Shown piece by piece: positions 53,801 through 64,000 of a stretch of DNA of 64,000 nt. This DNA comes from Pogonophryne albipinna (taxonomy: Eukaryota > Chordata > Actinopteri > Perciformes > Artedidraconidae). The translations under genes and the position numbers were made by a program. The stretch covers positions 22,432,543 through 22,496,542 of the forward strand of contig CM053248.1 of the NCBI GenBank assembly GCA_028583405.1, in the 5' to 3' direction. Each line of letters begins with the position of its first letter. The stretch's first letter is position 1. The notes under the pieces are model-generated. The model saw nothing but the letters and a program-made list of their open reading frames with translations. It ran no database searches and was not told the origin of the DNA.

Positions 53801-55551
53801 ACACCACACTTTTCGCGGCACACGTACTTACAGCCAATCAGCTCTGAATTATGTGAGATGACGTATGGTGGGGATGGCAGCTCAATGCCCCTATGGTCAT
53901 AATTTTTTTGCCACACATTAAATAGGACAATACTCTGAGCATGCGCAGTGTAGTTTTTACAGTCACCGTTCACTTAGACAGTGAGAGGGAGGGGCATGAT
54001 CGGGTTTTGTCCCACATGGCTCTAAACAGCTCAATAGGCACACACTGTAGACACTAATTAGAAGAACAGACTAAAACAGCAATGTACAGACGAATCAGAT
54101 GATTAAACATGATCTTAAAATATATTTTATATATTTTTTTATTTATTTTTTGCATTTTGTTGTAATCATTATTTTTAATACTTTCTGCTGACACTAGGTG
54201 GGGCTGTGCCACCTGCCCCTAATGACCAGTCGCCACTGATGGTTCAATTATTTACATTTTTGGTAGATTTTCTGATTGTTCTTTGGAAATGTCCTTTTAA
54301 TCTCAATGAGTTCTTTTACCTGGTTAAATAAAGGATATATATATTGAAACAATCCAACATGTAAATCGTGCTCTATAAAACTGAGAGAAAAAGACAATCA
54401 TCATGTTTGAAATGCTGAACTCAGAAAGAATACTAACATAACATAAAAGTGTACTTCATAATTCTTACTTTGGTCTTTTTGCCTGTTCTCAGCTCATAAG
54501 CATCGGCTCCTCTTATAACTACGGCAACGAGGACCAGGCAGAGTTTCTATGTGTAGTTTCCCGGGAACTGAACAACTCCACCAACGGCATCGTCATCGAG
54601 CCCACCGAGAAGGCCAAGGTGAGCTGATCACGAGTAGCTACACACGCTAATCTATATTATTGTTTTTGTCAACAACTCCCATTAAAAACAAAATCTACCA
54701 TAAAAATACTAGCAAACATTTTTCTTGCATGGACAGCCTTATATGAACTGTACTTTCTTTTCACCTCTTAACGTGACAATCTGAGAAGGGGAAAACAAGT
54801 TGGGAATCAATGACCTACAAAACCAAATGTGTATTAATCCGCCGCTAAAAGTAGTTTCTAACAAATGTTTTCTGTTTGAGTGATGTTTTCTGTTTGACTG
54901 ATGTTTTCTGTTTGAGTGATGTTTTCTGTTTGAGTGATGTTTTCTGTTTGAGTGATGTTTTCTGTTTGAGTGATGTTTTCTGTTTGACTGATGTTTTCTG
55001 TTTGAGTGATGTTTTCTGTTTGAGTGATGTTTTCTGTTTGAGTGATGTTTTCTGTTTGAGTGATGTTTTCTGTTTGAGTGATGTTTTCTGTTTGAGTGAT
55101 GTTTTCTGTTTGAGTGATGTTTTCTGTTTGAGTGATGTGTTTCCGGCCTTTTTTTCCTTCATCAAATTAAACATATTTTTGAGCCGTTTTGTCAGATTGA
55201 CATCAGTAGGAGTTAATGAACTTGAAGCGGCATGTATCAGAGCCACTTTATTTTTTGTGGGATTTATTGACAAAAAGAACAAATATTATATCATGATTAA
55301 TTTGTTGTTCATGATTTTTTACCTACAATTCAAAAAGCAAAACATTAAACTTAAAAATCATATAAAAGAGAAGTGAAAAGTTGATCCTCACAATTGAGAA
55401 ACTTAAACCAATATACATTTTCTCCTTAAACAATTACTTGATCACCCCAGCTTTAATTACCTGAAATTAGGCAAATGATTTTTTGATTTCCACTGACTTA
55501 TATCTCCATCTGTCCTCACAGATCCTCCAGGAGCGAGGCTCGCGGATGTGA
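50899..55551 (+). CDS. kctd2: KCTD2, BTB/POZ tetramerisation-domain protein, 6 coding exons
   Basis: Adaptor that links cullin-3 ubiquitin ligases to targets through its BTB domain, like its paralogues KCTD5 and KCTD17. Exons: 50899-51258, 52055-52163, 52278-52369, 52465-52560, 54493-54618, 55522-55551; phases 0,1,0,0,0 close at 813 nt (270 aa; human KCTD2 about 263). Residues 1-80 are a low-complexity Ser/Gly/Pro leader. The BTB/T1 fold spans about 81-175 (begins [12 protein letters not shown]), followed by the conserved C-terminal domain ending [26 protein letters not shown] and [15 protein letters not shown] match KCTD2 rather than KCTD5 (from memory). The ATG at 50899 is preferred over an upstream in-frame GTG because it gives the family start MAEL. 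Intron 4 contains a hAT element and intron 5 a minisatellite. Confidence 0.96.
53173..54238. mobile_element. hAT-like element H in kctd2 intron 4, TSD atggttca
   Basis: A 1066-bp element starts CAGTGGCGTTTC and ends CAGTCGCCACTG, flanked by atggttca (53165-53172, 54239-54246). Subterminal GTGGGGC (left) and GGTGGGGCTGTGCC (right) motifs are present. No transposase frame. Confidence 0.9.
54863..55139. repeat. 18-bp minisatellite, about 15 units, in kctd2 intron 5
   Basis: The unit is TGTTTTCTGTTTGAGTGA. Two units (the 2nd and 7th in the array) have GAC instead of GAG. Because 18 is a multiple of three and no unit contains a stop in one frame on each strand, long artefactual ORFs (SDVFCL on plus, LKQKTS on minus) run through it. 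Confidence 0.97.
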
Positions 55552-58500
55552 GGAGACCAGGCGCTGAGCTAAATAACACTTTACCAACAAAAAAAAGACA
55601 ATAACAAACATTTCCTCCAGTTTTCATTAAAGACCCATGAGTTCCCCTTCTACCTTTCTAACATCACCTCTGTCTACATCGTCATCGATGCCCCGCCCCT
55701 CCTCCTCTGGTGTGCCTTTCCACAGCGGGGGCTGTCGACGCCCCCCCCCCCCCCCCTCCCCTCCAGTGCTGCAACACCACCCGGATGTTCCTCCTCCTCC
55801 GTGGCCGGCTGTGGAACACTTCAGGGGGAGTTTTAAAAAGGGATTACCAGTGAGTGTTTTCTTCCTCATAGCAGCTTTTCTTGATGGTCAGTGTCACTGG
55901 TACGGTACTGATTGTAGCCCCGTGTTATTGTCAGCGGAAGGACGTCCAGCTCAAAGCTACTATAAATCATCATCATCACTTCTACTTTTGGCTAAGCAGG
56001 AACCTCCTCAGGACTCTCAAAGGACGTAAAGGAATGAATACCGCTCCTCTGTCTGAGCCTCTTTACCTGAATCTGTCAATGGAGCGACTGCCGCGTCTTG
56101 ATCTGCACTCCCAGAATCCTCGGCTGATTTCTGAGGCAACACACCGAGCCTGGAGGATGAAGGGCGCAGGATTTGAAGCGTGACGCAGAGTCTCTGTTTG
56201 AGCCATCCTTGTGCAGCATTTCAGTCTTTAAACACTTTGAAAGAGTAAACGACCTTACAGGTGTTTCTGTTCCGTTTCGCTGTACAAATCACAACATCCT
56301 CCTGTTTCCTGTCCCTGGGCTCGATTTGGTCTCTACTTCCCAGGGATAATAATGTCCACGCAAAAAGAAAACTCTGAAAAAAAGAAAAAAAAGACTACAC
56401 TTGTGTACAATTTGTCCAGGCATGTGAGGAATCTTAATATAGATCTATATAGGCTACATGATGAAATTATATGAAATGCAAAATGGTGTAAGTACTGATT
56501 TCTGTATCATAGTTGTTATATATTTACATATGGGTCTATTTAAACGATGGAGAAAATATCATTATTCATAATCATACATTTTTTTCTGAAAGTTTCCCGC
56601 CCGGTAATATGGTGTGTGTACGCAGTGCCTCACTGCTTTCTGTCCATCACTTAAATATCACGTTTTATCAAAAAAACAACATCCAAGTTTTCTCTACGAT
56701 ATCCTACTTCGAATTCTTGCATATCTTAAAATTGTAATTAGAGAAAACTGTCATTTGTCCAGATAAAGAGGCGGGGACTGTGGCCAGTGTACGCTGTGCT
56801 CTTTTCATGCCGATTTTCTCCCAACTTTCAGCTGCCTCTCGACTTACCACCCAAAAATCTGTGTTGTCCTACATTCTGCAGCACTTGTAGCAACTGAGTT
56901 CTTTGTGCTTAAACCCTGAGATACCTGAGCTTACATTATCACAGAGATTTACAGACTGTAAGCAAACCTACCGCATTATTTCAGATCTTATGTGACACTG
57001 TTTTTATTGGCTAAAGTACATTTCTCTTTAAGTATACTTGACATTTAGTTGCTGTGTGATAGTGCTGTTTTTAACACAACATTGGAGCAACATGCAAATG
57101 AAGTCTGAAGTTCTACTGAAATTGCAGTAGTGCACTAAATTGAAGGCAGAATATGTGTCAAATACCATTCTGCCTGAAGTATTGGTACTGCAGAGAAATC
57201 CTGGCCAACAGATCCTGAGGAAGAAAATCAGATGAATATACATTTCAATGAAAATGAGAATAATGATGACCAATATTTTTTTCAAATCGTTTAACCCTTT
57301 AGATATTAGATATCGAATGCTAACCCTGAACACACTAAACGATTGTTAGGTCAAATTGGTATGCTTCATAGCTTTCAAATCATGTATAAGCAATATGCAC
57401 TTTAAGTCAAGTATAGGTGAATTGGCTCATACCTAAAATGTGCATTTACTAAATCAGCAGGGGTATGTAACCGGAGCTGATGACTGAAAATAAATCATTG
57501 TACATGTTTGTGTTTTTCCTCTGATAAAACACAAGACACTTTGATGTTTCCATAGGTCAAAAAAATATAAAATTCTTTAATCTTTTCAGACGTTTTTATA
57601 ACTTAACTATTCATTTGTTTATTGAGAAAGCTATCCTAGCCTATCGGCAAAAACAGTTTAATCTATAAAATGTCAGAAAATAATGAAAAATGCATGTGGT
57701 AATGTCTTCTAATTTCTGGTTTCGCTTCAACCTACAGTCAAAAAACTAAAATAATAACTCTTAACATATAAAAACAGAGAAATATGGAAAATCTTGACAT
57801 TTGAGAAACTGAAACCATTAATTTTAGAGCCGTTAATTCACTAATGGATTTACCACTAATCCCAAAAAGGTATGCTAATAGCTGTTATTAAAACGTTGTT
57901 ACTGGTTTCATTGCGGCCTTGTTAAATGAGCAGCTTAAAAGTTTGGTCCACAACACATATCAGAACAAAACATTTCGTGCAGCCAGACCTCACGTTTTAA
58001 ATCCTGGCACGTGAAAGCTAAATAGAGCGCTGGATCTTTAACCGATCACTTTGATACACCCTTTGTTTGTATAAAGCGCATATTTGATGCAGTTATGTTA
58101 TATCAAGCATGAACAAAAAAAGAATGCAAGAAAAAAGAAACTGTACCTGTGCTGACGTCATTCTCCCCGATGCTCAGTCAGGTCTCAGAGCTCAAACTTT
58201 GATGTGACTACTTCTTCTTCGTTGTTTTATTTCCTCTTGCTGTGTTGTGCAGTTTGATTCTGCTTTCCTGAGAGTTGTGAGGAGACTGAGCGTTGCTATA
58301 AAATGCCCCAAACGTCTCATTGAGGAGCTTTTTTTCCCTCCCTCCCCTTTGTGGTTTCTCTGGGCCTTTTGCAAAGCACCTTGGGTGTTGTTTCCCCTTC
58401 GTCTGTGTCCAGTGTCGTGCCTTTTGACCTGTGTTGTGCACAGTTGTTCTCCCCTCTTATCATAAGGTGCCTCTCATACCTTAAAAAAAATCCAGGAGGC

Positions 58501-59017
58501 ACCTACCTGAGGTGTAATGCGGTCTTTAGCTTGTTTTCAATTTCAGTGTTTCAGGGAGAGGCAAGCCAAACAAACCTGTTGTCCCCTGCTTTATTTTACA
58601 ATACCGACAAACTGATAACCAGCTGCTTTCTCTGTGCCATTGCTTTGTGCTGCCCCTTATCACTCCTGGAGGTTCAGAATTGTGTCCCAATCTGCTGTAA
58701 ACACTGCTGGTGGTTTGGCTTTATAACATTTTTTTATTGAAAAATAAGGAAGGAGCACTCGGCAGCAGAAAGATCATTCACAGCTGACTACCCTGCTGCT
58801 CTTATCTTTTAAAAAAAACACCAGTGCACTTGTCATCAGATAAGGATTTGACTTAGAACTCCACCTCTATTAGCTTCTTCTTCTTCTTTGGTTATTGGGT
58901 TGCAAGATCTATCTCTAATGATCCCATTGTTAAATGTGTGTTATTAACCTCTTAAAGCACTTACTGTTCCCCATCAACTTCGTGGACCCAGTTGGATCTT
59001 CCCTTGGTTGCATAGTT

Positions 59018-59961
59018 CAGTGGTTCCCAAACTGAGGGTGTATCCCCAGAAGTGGTCGCAAGACTGCTAAAAAGATGGGAAAGCAACAATATATACTCTT
59101 TTTTTTCCTGTAATTATAGTTGTTTTTTGTATCTTAGCCATGCTAGTATCGTAGGTCCAAATAGATCAATAACATGTCGTATTGAACAGATATTCATGGT
59201 TCCCAGAGGATGATCCCTGGCTTTTCGTCTGTACTACATCATTTTCTCTTAAAGGTTAAGAATATGATTTTTGATTCAATTATATTATAAGAACATGCAA
59301 TCTAATTTAAAAGAAACAGCTGGTTAATTAAACAAAGTGGCAGTATAAAATATGTATACATATAATTCATTTTGTAAACCTTATTTGTTCCCTATTTATC
59401 AAAAGTCTCAATCATTTTGGATTGGGTACCTTGAAAGTGCTTAAAAAGTGCTTAAATGTTACTCTTAGAGATCTGTATGACTCCTGTAATGACATTTCCT
59501 TCACCAATAGCTGTACCTTTTAAATACAGTAGTCCTAATAAAAGACATTTTGAATGCAAGTAAGATAATTAATGAGGTAAAAAGGATACGTGCTAAACAT
59601 TAGCATGTTAGCTCAAAGCAAAACGTACAGCCTTACAGAACCATCGCTATGGCTGTTGTTTTTTTCTCTGTTAATGTTTCTTGTGAATCACCACATGTTT
59701 TACTTCTTGAGGAATTACAAAAATGATTTCAATGAAAAGAAAAAGAACATGATAAGGGCGGCTAGTGTTTGATTGTTGACGTAATGTTTCATATGAAAAT
59801 GGCAGAAAATTCTGTTTGCCATCCTCTCAATGTTAAATTCTTCTGCTTTTCTCAGTTTTATCTCAAAATAAAGTGAATATCTTTTGGTTTTGGACTGACA
59901 AACAGAAAAATAATCAATAGTTGCAACCCTTGTCAAAAGCCAAACAGTTTGCGAACCACTG
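59018..59961. mobile_element. Decayed hAT-like element, CAGTGGTTCCCAAACT ends
   Basis: Starts CAGTGGTTCCCAAACT and ends AGTTTGCGAACCACTG (14 of 16 positions pair as an inverted repeat). These ends are common to hAT elements across vertebrates. Flanking 8-mers do not match, indicating age or slightly wrong ends. Non-coding, 944 bp. Confidence 0.65.
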
Positions 59962-60407
59962 ACCTTGATCTGTGATTATCTAGACATTTCGAATCAAGCA
60001 CCCTTTTTGTAAGAACAAAAAAATAGAATTTATGACCATTATAGTTTTTACTTTCACATGCACTAGTTAGCCTACAGATTATGTGCAATTTTAACAAATA
60101 AAATATATACATATATAATATAAATATATCTGTTGTTTGGGCACGTGAAAACACAAGAGCATGCATTGTTCTAGAGATTATGATGTGTACTGTATTTTGT
60201 CTGACCCATGTGTTGGTGCAAAATGTATGTGATGCATGGTGGGGGGAGCAGAGGAAGGCATGGCTCTGTGTTTGTAGGTGTAGATGTCTTGTGTTGAACA
60301 GTTGGTCTACAACTAGACATATTCTCTACTCACATCTTCTGCTTTTTGTATCTTTGTCACGTCGGTTTAACTTAAATACAGAATAGCTAGCTTTTGAAAA
60401 TAACCAA

Positions 60408-60465
60408 CCAATCAGATTGTAGACCCCGCCCCCCTCCTCCTCGCCCCTAACCTTGGTTTATAAAG
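60408..60465 (+). promoter_or_regulatory. CCAAT / GC-box / TATA motif cluster
   Basis: CCAATCAG at 60408-60415, CCCCGCCCCCC at 60424-60434 and TTTATAAAG at 60457-60465 are spaced as in a compact vertebrate core promoter reading plus. The first ATG downstream (about 60508) opens only a very short frame. No gene is visible beyond, so it could serve a non-coding RNA or be coincidental. Confidence 0.3.
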
Positions 60466-61468
60466 CATTTACGCAGCCCAACACACAAAAGAAAGATTTT
60501 TTAATCCATGGATCATTTAGCCAGTTAACCTGTAAACACCTGCATGCGTTTGTGGACATGCACACTTGTACACTCATTTAGAGGTATTGAATAATATCAC
60601 CTATTAAACGTTACTTTGTGTTCATTTATCAACAGTATTTGATGTCCAATGTGAATATCGTCAATTGAGACTGTGCAGAATTTTTTTCGGAAGCTGACAA
60701 AAAACTGTTTTTGTCTGATTCTTTGTTTCCCTTTTATTTATTTTATATTTTTTGGAATTTTGTATACCAATGTTGTTCTTTTACATGTAACACATTTTAA
60801 CCAAACCCTGTCTGGTTTTTAATCATAAAATGTGTCTGTGTTTTAAAAAATGTTGACTCACTGACTGTTGGCTAGTGTGGATTTAAAAATGGTAGACCTA
60901 GATAAAGATTTAAAAAGTTACACTTAGCCACCTGTTCTAGTCAGTATTGTTTTACTTGCTATTTTTCATTTCACGCATATCACACACACTTTTTCTCACC
61001 TCCCACTGGTGTTATTCAGTGACCGGTATCAAAACCCGTGCAAATAAAACCGAAATGGTGTGGGAAAAAAGTGAGAATGGTACATAGAGAAGATATTTTA
61101 CATTGTAAAATGTTGGGACATTTTGTAAAACACATTTCATTTGACTTCTTTGAACCAATAGAGAAAAAAAACATTGCTATTATCCAAGGGCAATATTGTA
61201 GATTACTTTTTTATTTTACAATTTGAATAATTGGATCACATAAAAAGACGAATAAGGTAATAATAAAAAACATATCACTTATTATATGGTTTATTTGATG
61301 GTATATCAATAAATATTTTCATCTATATAATGTCTGAAAATTGTAAAAATATCCATCACAGTTTATCAAAGTCCAAGGTGATGTCTTTAAGTGTCTTGTT
61401 TTGTCCTTTGGAAAAACTAAGATATTCATTTAAAAATCATAATATAATTTATCTAAAATGAATTTAAT

Positions 61469-61854
61469 TGTCACGGTTGAGTGAAGGAAGCAGGACCCAA
61501 ATGCAGATAACTCTGAAAAACCTTTATTTCAAGGATAACTAAACTAACATAGACAAAACAGAACACTCACCGGTGAACTCAGTCACCAACAAAAGACGAA
61601 CCAACACTGAACACAGGAAGAGACACGACTAAATACAGGGAGGGGTAATCACGGGACGAGAAACAGCCGGGCAGGGGAGGAGAAACACAAGGACAACAGG
61701 TGAACACAATCAGACAACTAGACACACCAGGGAAACTAACGACGGGAGGAAAAACACAGGGAAAAGGACCAGACAATAACCCAGGAGGAAAACATGACAG
61801 CAAACACCCAAACATACAAAACTACAAACGTGACATAACATGAGAATCGTGACA
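61469..61854 (-). repeat. 3' LTR of the retrotransposon
   Basis: Complete LTR, TGTCACGGTTGAG to GAATCGTGACA on the plus strand. Its first 55 bp recur without visible change at 63946-64000, suggesting a young insertion. Confidence 0.88.
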
Positions 61855-61957
61855 GAACCCCCCCCTCAAGGGACGGATTCCAGACGTCCCTAAAAACCAC
61901 AAAAGTCCAAAACCTCAAGCAGGGTGGGTGGAGGGGGTCCGGAGGAGGGACACAACA

Positions 61958-63928
61958 CTACGCGCACCAGGGTGGGTGGAGGGGGTCTGGAGGACGGGTT
62001 TTGGGCTGACAGCCCAGGAGCACAGCGGAGGGCCCGGAAGGGATCTCGGGCGGACGACCCGGGGGCAAGGCAAAGTCCAAGGTGGGGGTCTCGGGCGGAC
62101 GGCCCGGGGGCAAGGTAGAGTCCATGGAGGGGCGAATACCAAAGCGGGCAAACTCAGGGGGCCGAGCATGAGGGCGAAGGCAGCGGCAGGAAGAGTCAGG
62201 GGGCCGAGCATGAGGGCGAAGACCGTGGCACTCAGGGGGCCGGGCTCGAGGGTGAAGACCGTGGCACTCAGGGGGCCGGGCTCGAGGGCGAAGACCAGAC
62301 AGCTCCGGAGGCCGGGCAGGAAGGCGCTGACGGGACAGCTCCGGAGGCCGGACAGGAACCAGAGCCGGTGGGACAGGCTTCGGCAGGATCCCCCACGGAA
62401 GAGGACCAGGAGTTGGCAGGACCCCCGGCGAGACAGGTAACGGCGGGACCTCCAACGGAACAAGACATGGGATTGGCAGGACTCTCAGCGGGTCCTCCAA
62501 CGGAACAGGACATAGGGCTGGCAGGACCCCCGGCAGAAGAGTCGTCGGCGGGACCCCCAACGGGACAGGACACAGGGTTGGCAGGACCCCCGGCAGGAGA
62601 GCAGTCGTCGGGACCCCCAACGGGACAGGACACAGGGTTGGCAGGACCCCCGGCAGGAGAGCAGTCGTCGGGACCTCCAACGGCACAGGACACGGGGTTG
62701 GCAGGACCCCCGGCAGAAGAGTAGTCGGCGGGGCCTCCAACGGCACAGGACACAGGGTTGGCAGGACCCCCGGCAGAAGAGTAGTCGGCGGGGCCTCCAA
62801 CGGCACAGGACACAGGGTTGGCAGGACCCCCGGCAGAAGAGTAGTCGGCAGGGCCTCCAACGGCACAGGACACAGGGTTGGCAGGACCCCCGGCAGAAGA
62901 GTAGTCGGCAGGGCCTCCAACGGCACAGGACACAAGGTTGGCAGGACCCCCAGCGGAACCTCCCACGGCAAACGAGTAGGGACTTCAGTGTAGACTCGAG
63001 AGTCGACTTGAGAGGGGACTCGAGAGGGGACTCGAGAGAGGACTCGGGTAGGAACTTCAGAGGAGACTGGAGAGGGGACTCGAGAGGGGACTCGAGAGGG
63101 GACTCGAGAGGGGACTTGTGTCGGTCGGTACGCCGACAGGACACGGGGAGCTGGCGTCGGCTGGAGAGCCAGCAGGAGACGAGGTGCTGGAGTCGGCCGG
63201 TACGCCGACAAGACTCGGGGAGCTGGCGTCGGCTGGGGAGCCAGCAGGAGACGAGGTGCTGGAGTCGGCCGGTACGGCGACAAGACTCGGGGAGCTGGCG
63301 TCGGCTGGGGAGCCAGCCCTGTAGCCGAAACTGGAGTCGGGCCCATGACTTCTGGGGCCGGTACTGAAGCCGGAACCATGGCTGCTGGGGCCGAAACTAA
63401 GGCCGGAACCATGGCTGTGTCGGCCGGTTCTGTTGCCGGAACCATGGCTTCTGGGGCCTGTACTGGAGCCCGAACCATGGCTGCTGGGGCTGGAACCATG
63501 GTTGCTGGGGCCAGGACTGGGGCTGGAACCATGGCTCTTGGGGCTCGGGCTGCTAGCTTGGCCTTGCGACTCCTTCTCTTAGCAGCCGCCTGAATACTCC
63601 GTGGACCTCCATAAGCCAGACGAGTTCCAGAATACGACTCCTGGACAGGAGCAGGAACTGGGGCAGAAGCATGGGTTGACTCCAGACGGAACACACAGAG
63701 ACGGTTGTAGTCAGCAGGCTGGAAATCACACACCCAGAGGAAGTTCAAAATCCAGCCAGGTAAGAATTTCACCAAGTCTGGTTTCTCCATAGCCAACCGG
63801 TGCGCCTCTACCAGAGCGGCCTCCTTCTGCAGAACACTGGACGCTCCCTTCCACCAATCATAGCAGCAAGCCAAATAAAAGGAAAAATGTTGTAGTTCCA
63901 CCTCAAAAGGATCATCTGCTGGGTCCAT
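61958..63928 (-). CDS. Proline-rich repeat ORF of the LTR element (656 aa)
   Basis: An uninterrupted frame starting MDPADDPFEVELQHFSFYL. The first roughly 85 residues look like a folded, Trp/Leu-rich helical domain (DWWKGASSVLQKEAALVEAH). The rest is Pro/Ala/Val/Arg-rich and built of tandem blocks: AMVPAPV repeats, a 24-residue block (TPAPRVLSAYRP), VPSR tetrapeptides, about eight copies of a 20-residue block (LPGVLPTLCPVPLE), then RARPPE blocks. I recognise the type as a recurrent uncharacterised ORF in fish repeats, possibly a highly diverged gag; this is not proven. It may be translated, but no function should be assigned. Confidence 0.7.
   Translation of the reverse strand: MDPADDPFEVELQHFSFYLACCYDWWKGASSVLQKEAALVEAHRLAMEKPDLVKFLPGWILNFLWVCDFQPADYNRLCVFRLESTHASAPVPAPVQESYSGTRLAYGGPRSIQAAAKRRSRKAKLAARAPRAMVPAPVLAPATMVPAPAAMVRAPVQAPEAMVPATEPADTAMVPALVSAPAAMVPASVPAPEVMGPTPVSATGLAPQPTPAPRVLSPYRPTPAPRLLLAPQPTPAPRVLSAYRPTPAPRLLLALQPTPAPRVLSAYRPTQVPSRVPSRVPSRVPSPVSSEVPTRVLSRVPSRVPSQVDSRVYTEVPTRLPWEVPLGVLPTLCPVPLEALPTTLLPGVLPTLCPVPLEALPTTLLPGVLPTLCPVPLEAPPTTLLPGVLPTLCPVPLEAPPTTLLPGVLPTPCPVPLEVPTTALLPGVLPTLCPVPLGVPTTALLPGVLPTLCPVPLGVPPTTLLPGVLPALCPVPLEDPLRVLPIPCLVPLEVPPLPVSPGVLPTPGPLPWGILPKPVPPALVPVRPPELSRQRLPARPPELSGLRPRARPPECHGLHPRARPPECHGLRPHARPPDSSCRCLRPHARPPEFARFGIRPSMDSTLPPGRPPETPTLDFALPPGRPPEIPSGPSAVLLGCQPKTRPPDPLHPPWCA
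62461..62955. repeat. 60-bp tandem repeat, about eight units, inside the ORF
   Basis: Units such as GGCAGGACCCCCGGCAGAAG recur exactly every 60 bp with a few substitutions, keeping frame on the minus strand. It is likely to vary in copy number between alleles and to be collapsed in short-read assemblies. Confidence 0.95.
63125..63330. repeat. 72-bp tandem repeat, about three units, inside the ORF
   Basis: A 72-bp unit containing GGAGCTGGCGTCGGCTGG is repeated almost three times, preserving frame (24 codons). Shorter 12-bp CTCGAGAGGGGA-type units lie at about 62995-63115 and roughly 20-30 bp units with AACCATGGCTGCTGGGGC at 63370-63540. Confidence 0.9.
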
Positions 63929-63945
63929 TTCTGGTTGGTTCGTAC

Positions 63946-64000
63946 TGTCACGGTTGAGTGAAGGAAGCAGGACCCAAATGCAGATAACTCTGAAAAACCT
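63946..64000 (-). repeat. 5' LTR (partial, at window edge)
   Basis: Start of the second LTR copy in plus coordinates; the remainder lies beyond the window. The ORF start codon (63928) is only about 18 bp away, so the leader and primer-binding site must be very short. Confidence 0.88.

Larger units (their letters stand above)
55552..61468. other. kctd2 3' UTR and downstream intergenic DNA
   Basis: No convincing coding exon on either strand. It includes an 18-bp C run near 55740-55757 and several AATAAA signals (one near 57489), so a long kctd2 3' UTR is possible. It also holds a decayed hAT-like element (59018-59961) and a CCAAT/GC-box/TATA cluster (60408-60465). The rest is AT-rich and unremarkable. 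Confidence 0.5.
61469..64000 (-). mobile_element. Non-autonomous LTR retrotransposon, cut by the window end
   Basis: A 386-bp LTR (61469-61854) is repeated from 63946 to the window end. LTR termini are TGTCACG and CGTGACA. On the minus strand the order is 5' LTR (right, partly outside), a short gap, a 656-codon ORF (63928-61958), a polypurine tract GAGGGGGGGG just inside the left LTR, then the 3' LTR. No protease, reverse transcriptase or integrase sequence is present between the LTRs, so movement would need proteins supplied in trans. Confidence 0.88.

Noticed and set aside
54845..55376. ORFs with LKQKTS or SDVFCL repeats
   Set aside because: Minisatellite units of 18 bp stay open by arithmetic; the array lies in a kctd2 intron.
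61928..62440. Long plus-strand ORFs opposite the LTR-element ORF
   Set aside because: GC-rich in-frame repeats keep antisense frames open; the minus frame is longer and begins next to the LTR with an apparent folded domain.
62461..62955. Regular 60-bp repeats considered as a CRISPR-like array
   Set aside because: No distinct spacers; every unit is nearly identical along its whole length and stays in frame, in a eukaryotic LTR element.

Overview
The window is animal nuclear DNA and almost certainly a teleost fish. It holds three spliced vertebrate genes with GT-AG introns, and its introns are packed with Tc1/mariner and hAT DNA transposons, non-LTR tails and LTR elements of the kinds typical of fish genomes. 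It also carries very long TG and AT microsatellites. No prokaryotic or organellar feature was seen.

Layout: (1) About 1-1.7 kb holds the 3' end of an unidentified plus-strand gene. (2) 1.7-7.8 kb is mostly featureless intergenic DNA. (3) 7.8-33.7 kb, minus strand, is a complete ADAM8-type metalloprotease-disintegrin gene (23 coding exons, 838 codons by my splicing, frame closed throughout). (4) 34.7-49.6 kb, minus strand, is complete tubgcp2 (gamma-tubulin complex component 2; 17 coding exons, 881 codons). (5) 50.9-55.6 kb, plus strand, is kctd2 (6 coding exons, 270 codons), divergent from tubgcp2 across about 1.26 kb. (6) 55.6-61.5 kb is the kctd2 3' side and intergenic DNA. (7) 61.5 kb to the window end is a minus-strand, non-autonomous LTR retrotransposon whose only long ORF encodes a 656-residue proline-rich repeat protein. 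The adam8-tubgcp2 adjacency also exists in mammals (human 10q26.3), which supports both names.

The most unusual region is the 13.6-kb adam8 intron at 14148-27721. It contains a roughly 12-kb inverted-repeat (foldback) unit, 14491-26509, bounded by a possible 5-bp target duplication. Each arm carries the same TATA-like/GC-rich promoter-like block, an ATG and a splice donor. From each arm a short convergent reading frame can be spliced in phase to its own unique downstream exon(s). The left arm has been invaded by a stack of nested transposons (hAT within foldback, hAT within hAT, LTR retroelement within hAT). The centre holds a Tc1 element that is itself interrupted by a hAT element. Exact 8-bp target duplications, and empty sites present elsewhere in the window, let the insertion order be read directly.

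Thirteen elements with 8-bp flanking duplications (hAT-like) were found, eleven of them inside the three genes' introns as independent or nested insertions in adam8 and tubgcp2 plus one in kctd2. One copy retains a recognisable hAT C-terminal dimerisation region, which supports the class assignment. All boundaries come from reading by eye; splice models rest on frame closure, GT-AG borders and remembered family similarity, not on alignments.
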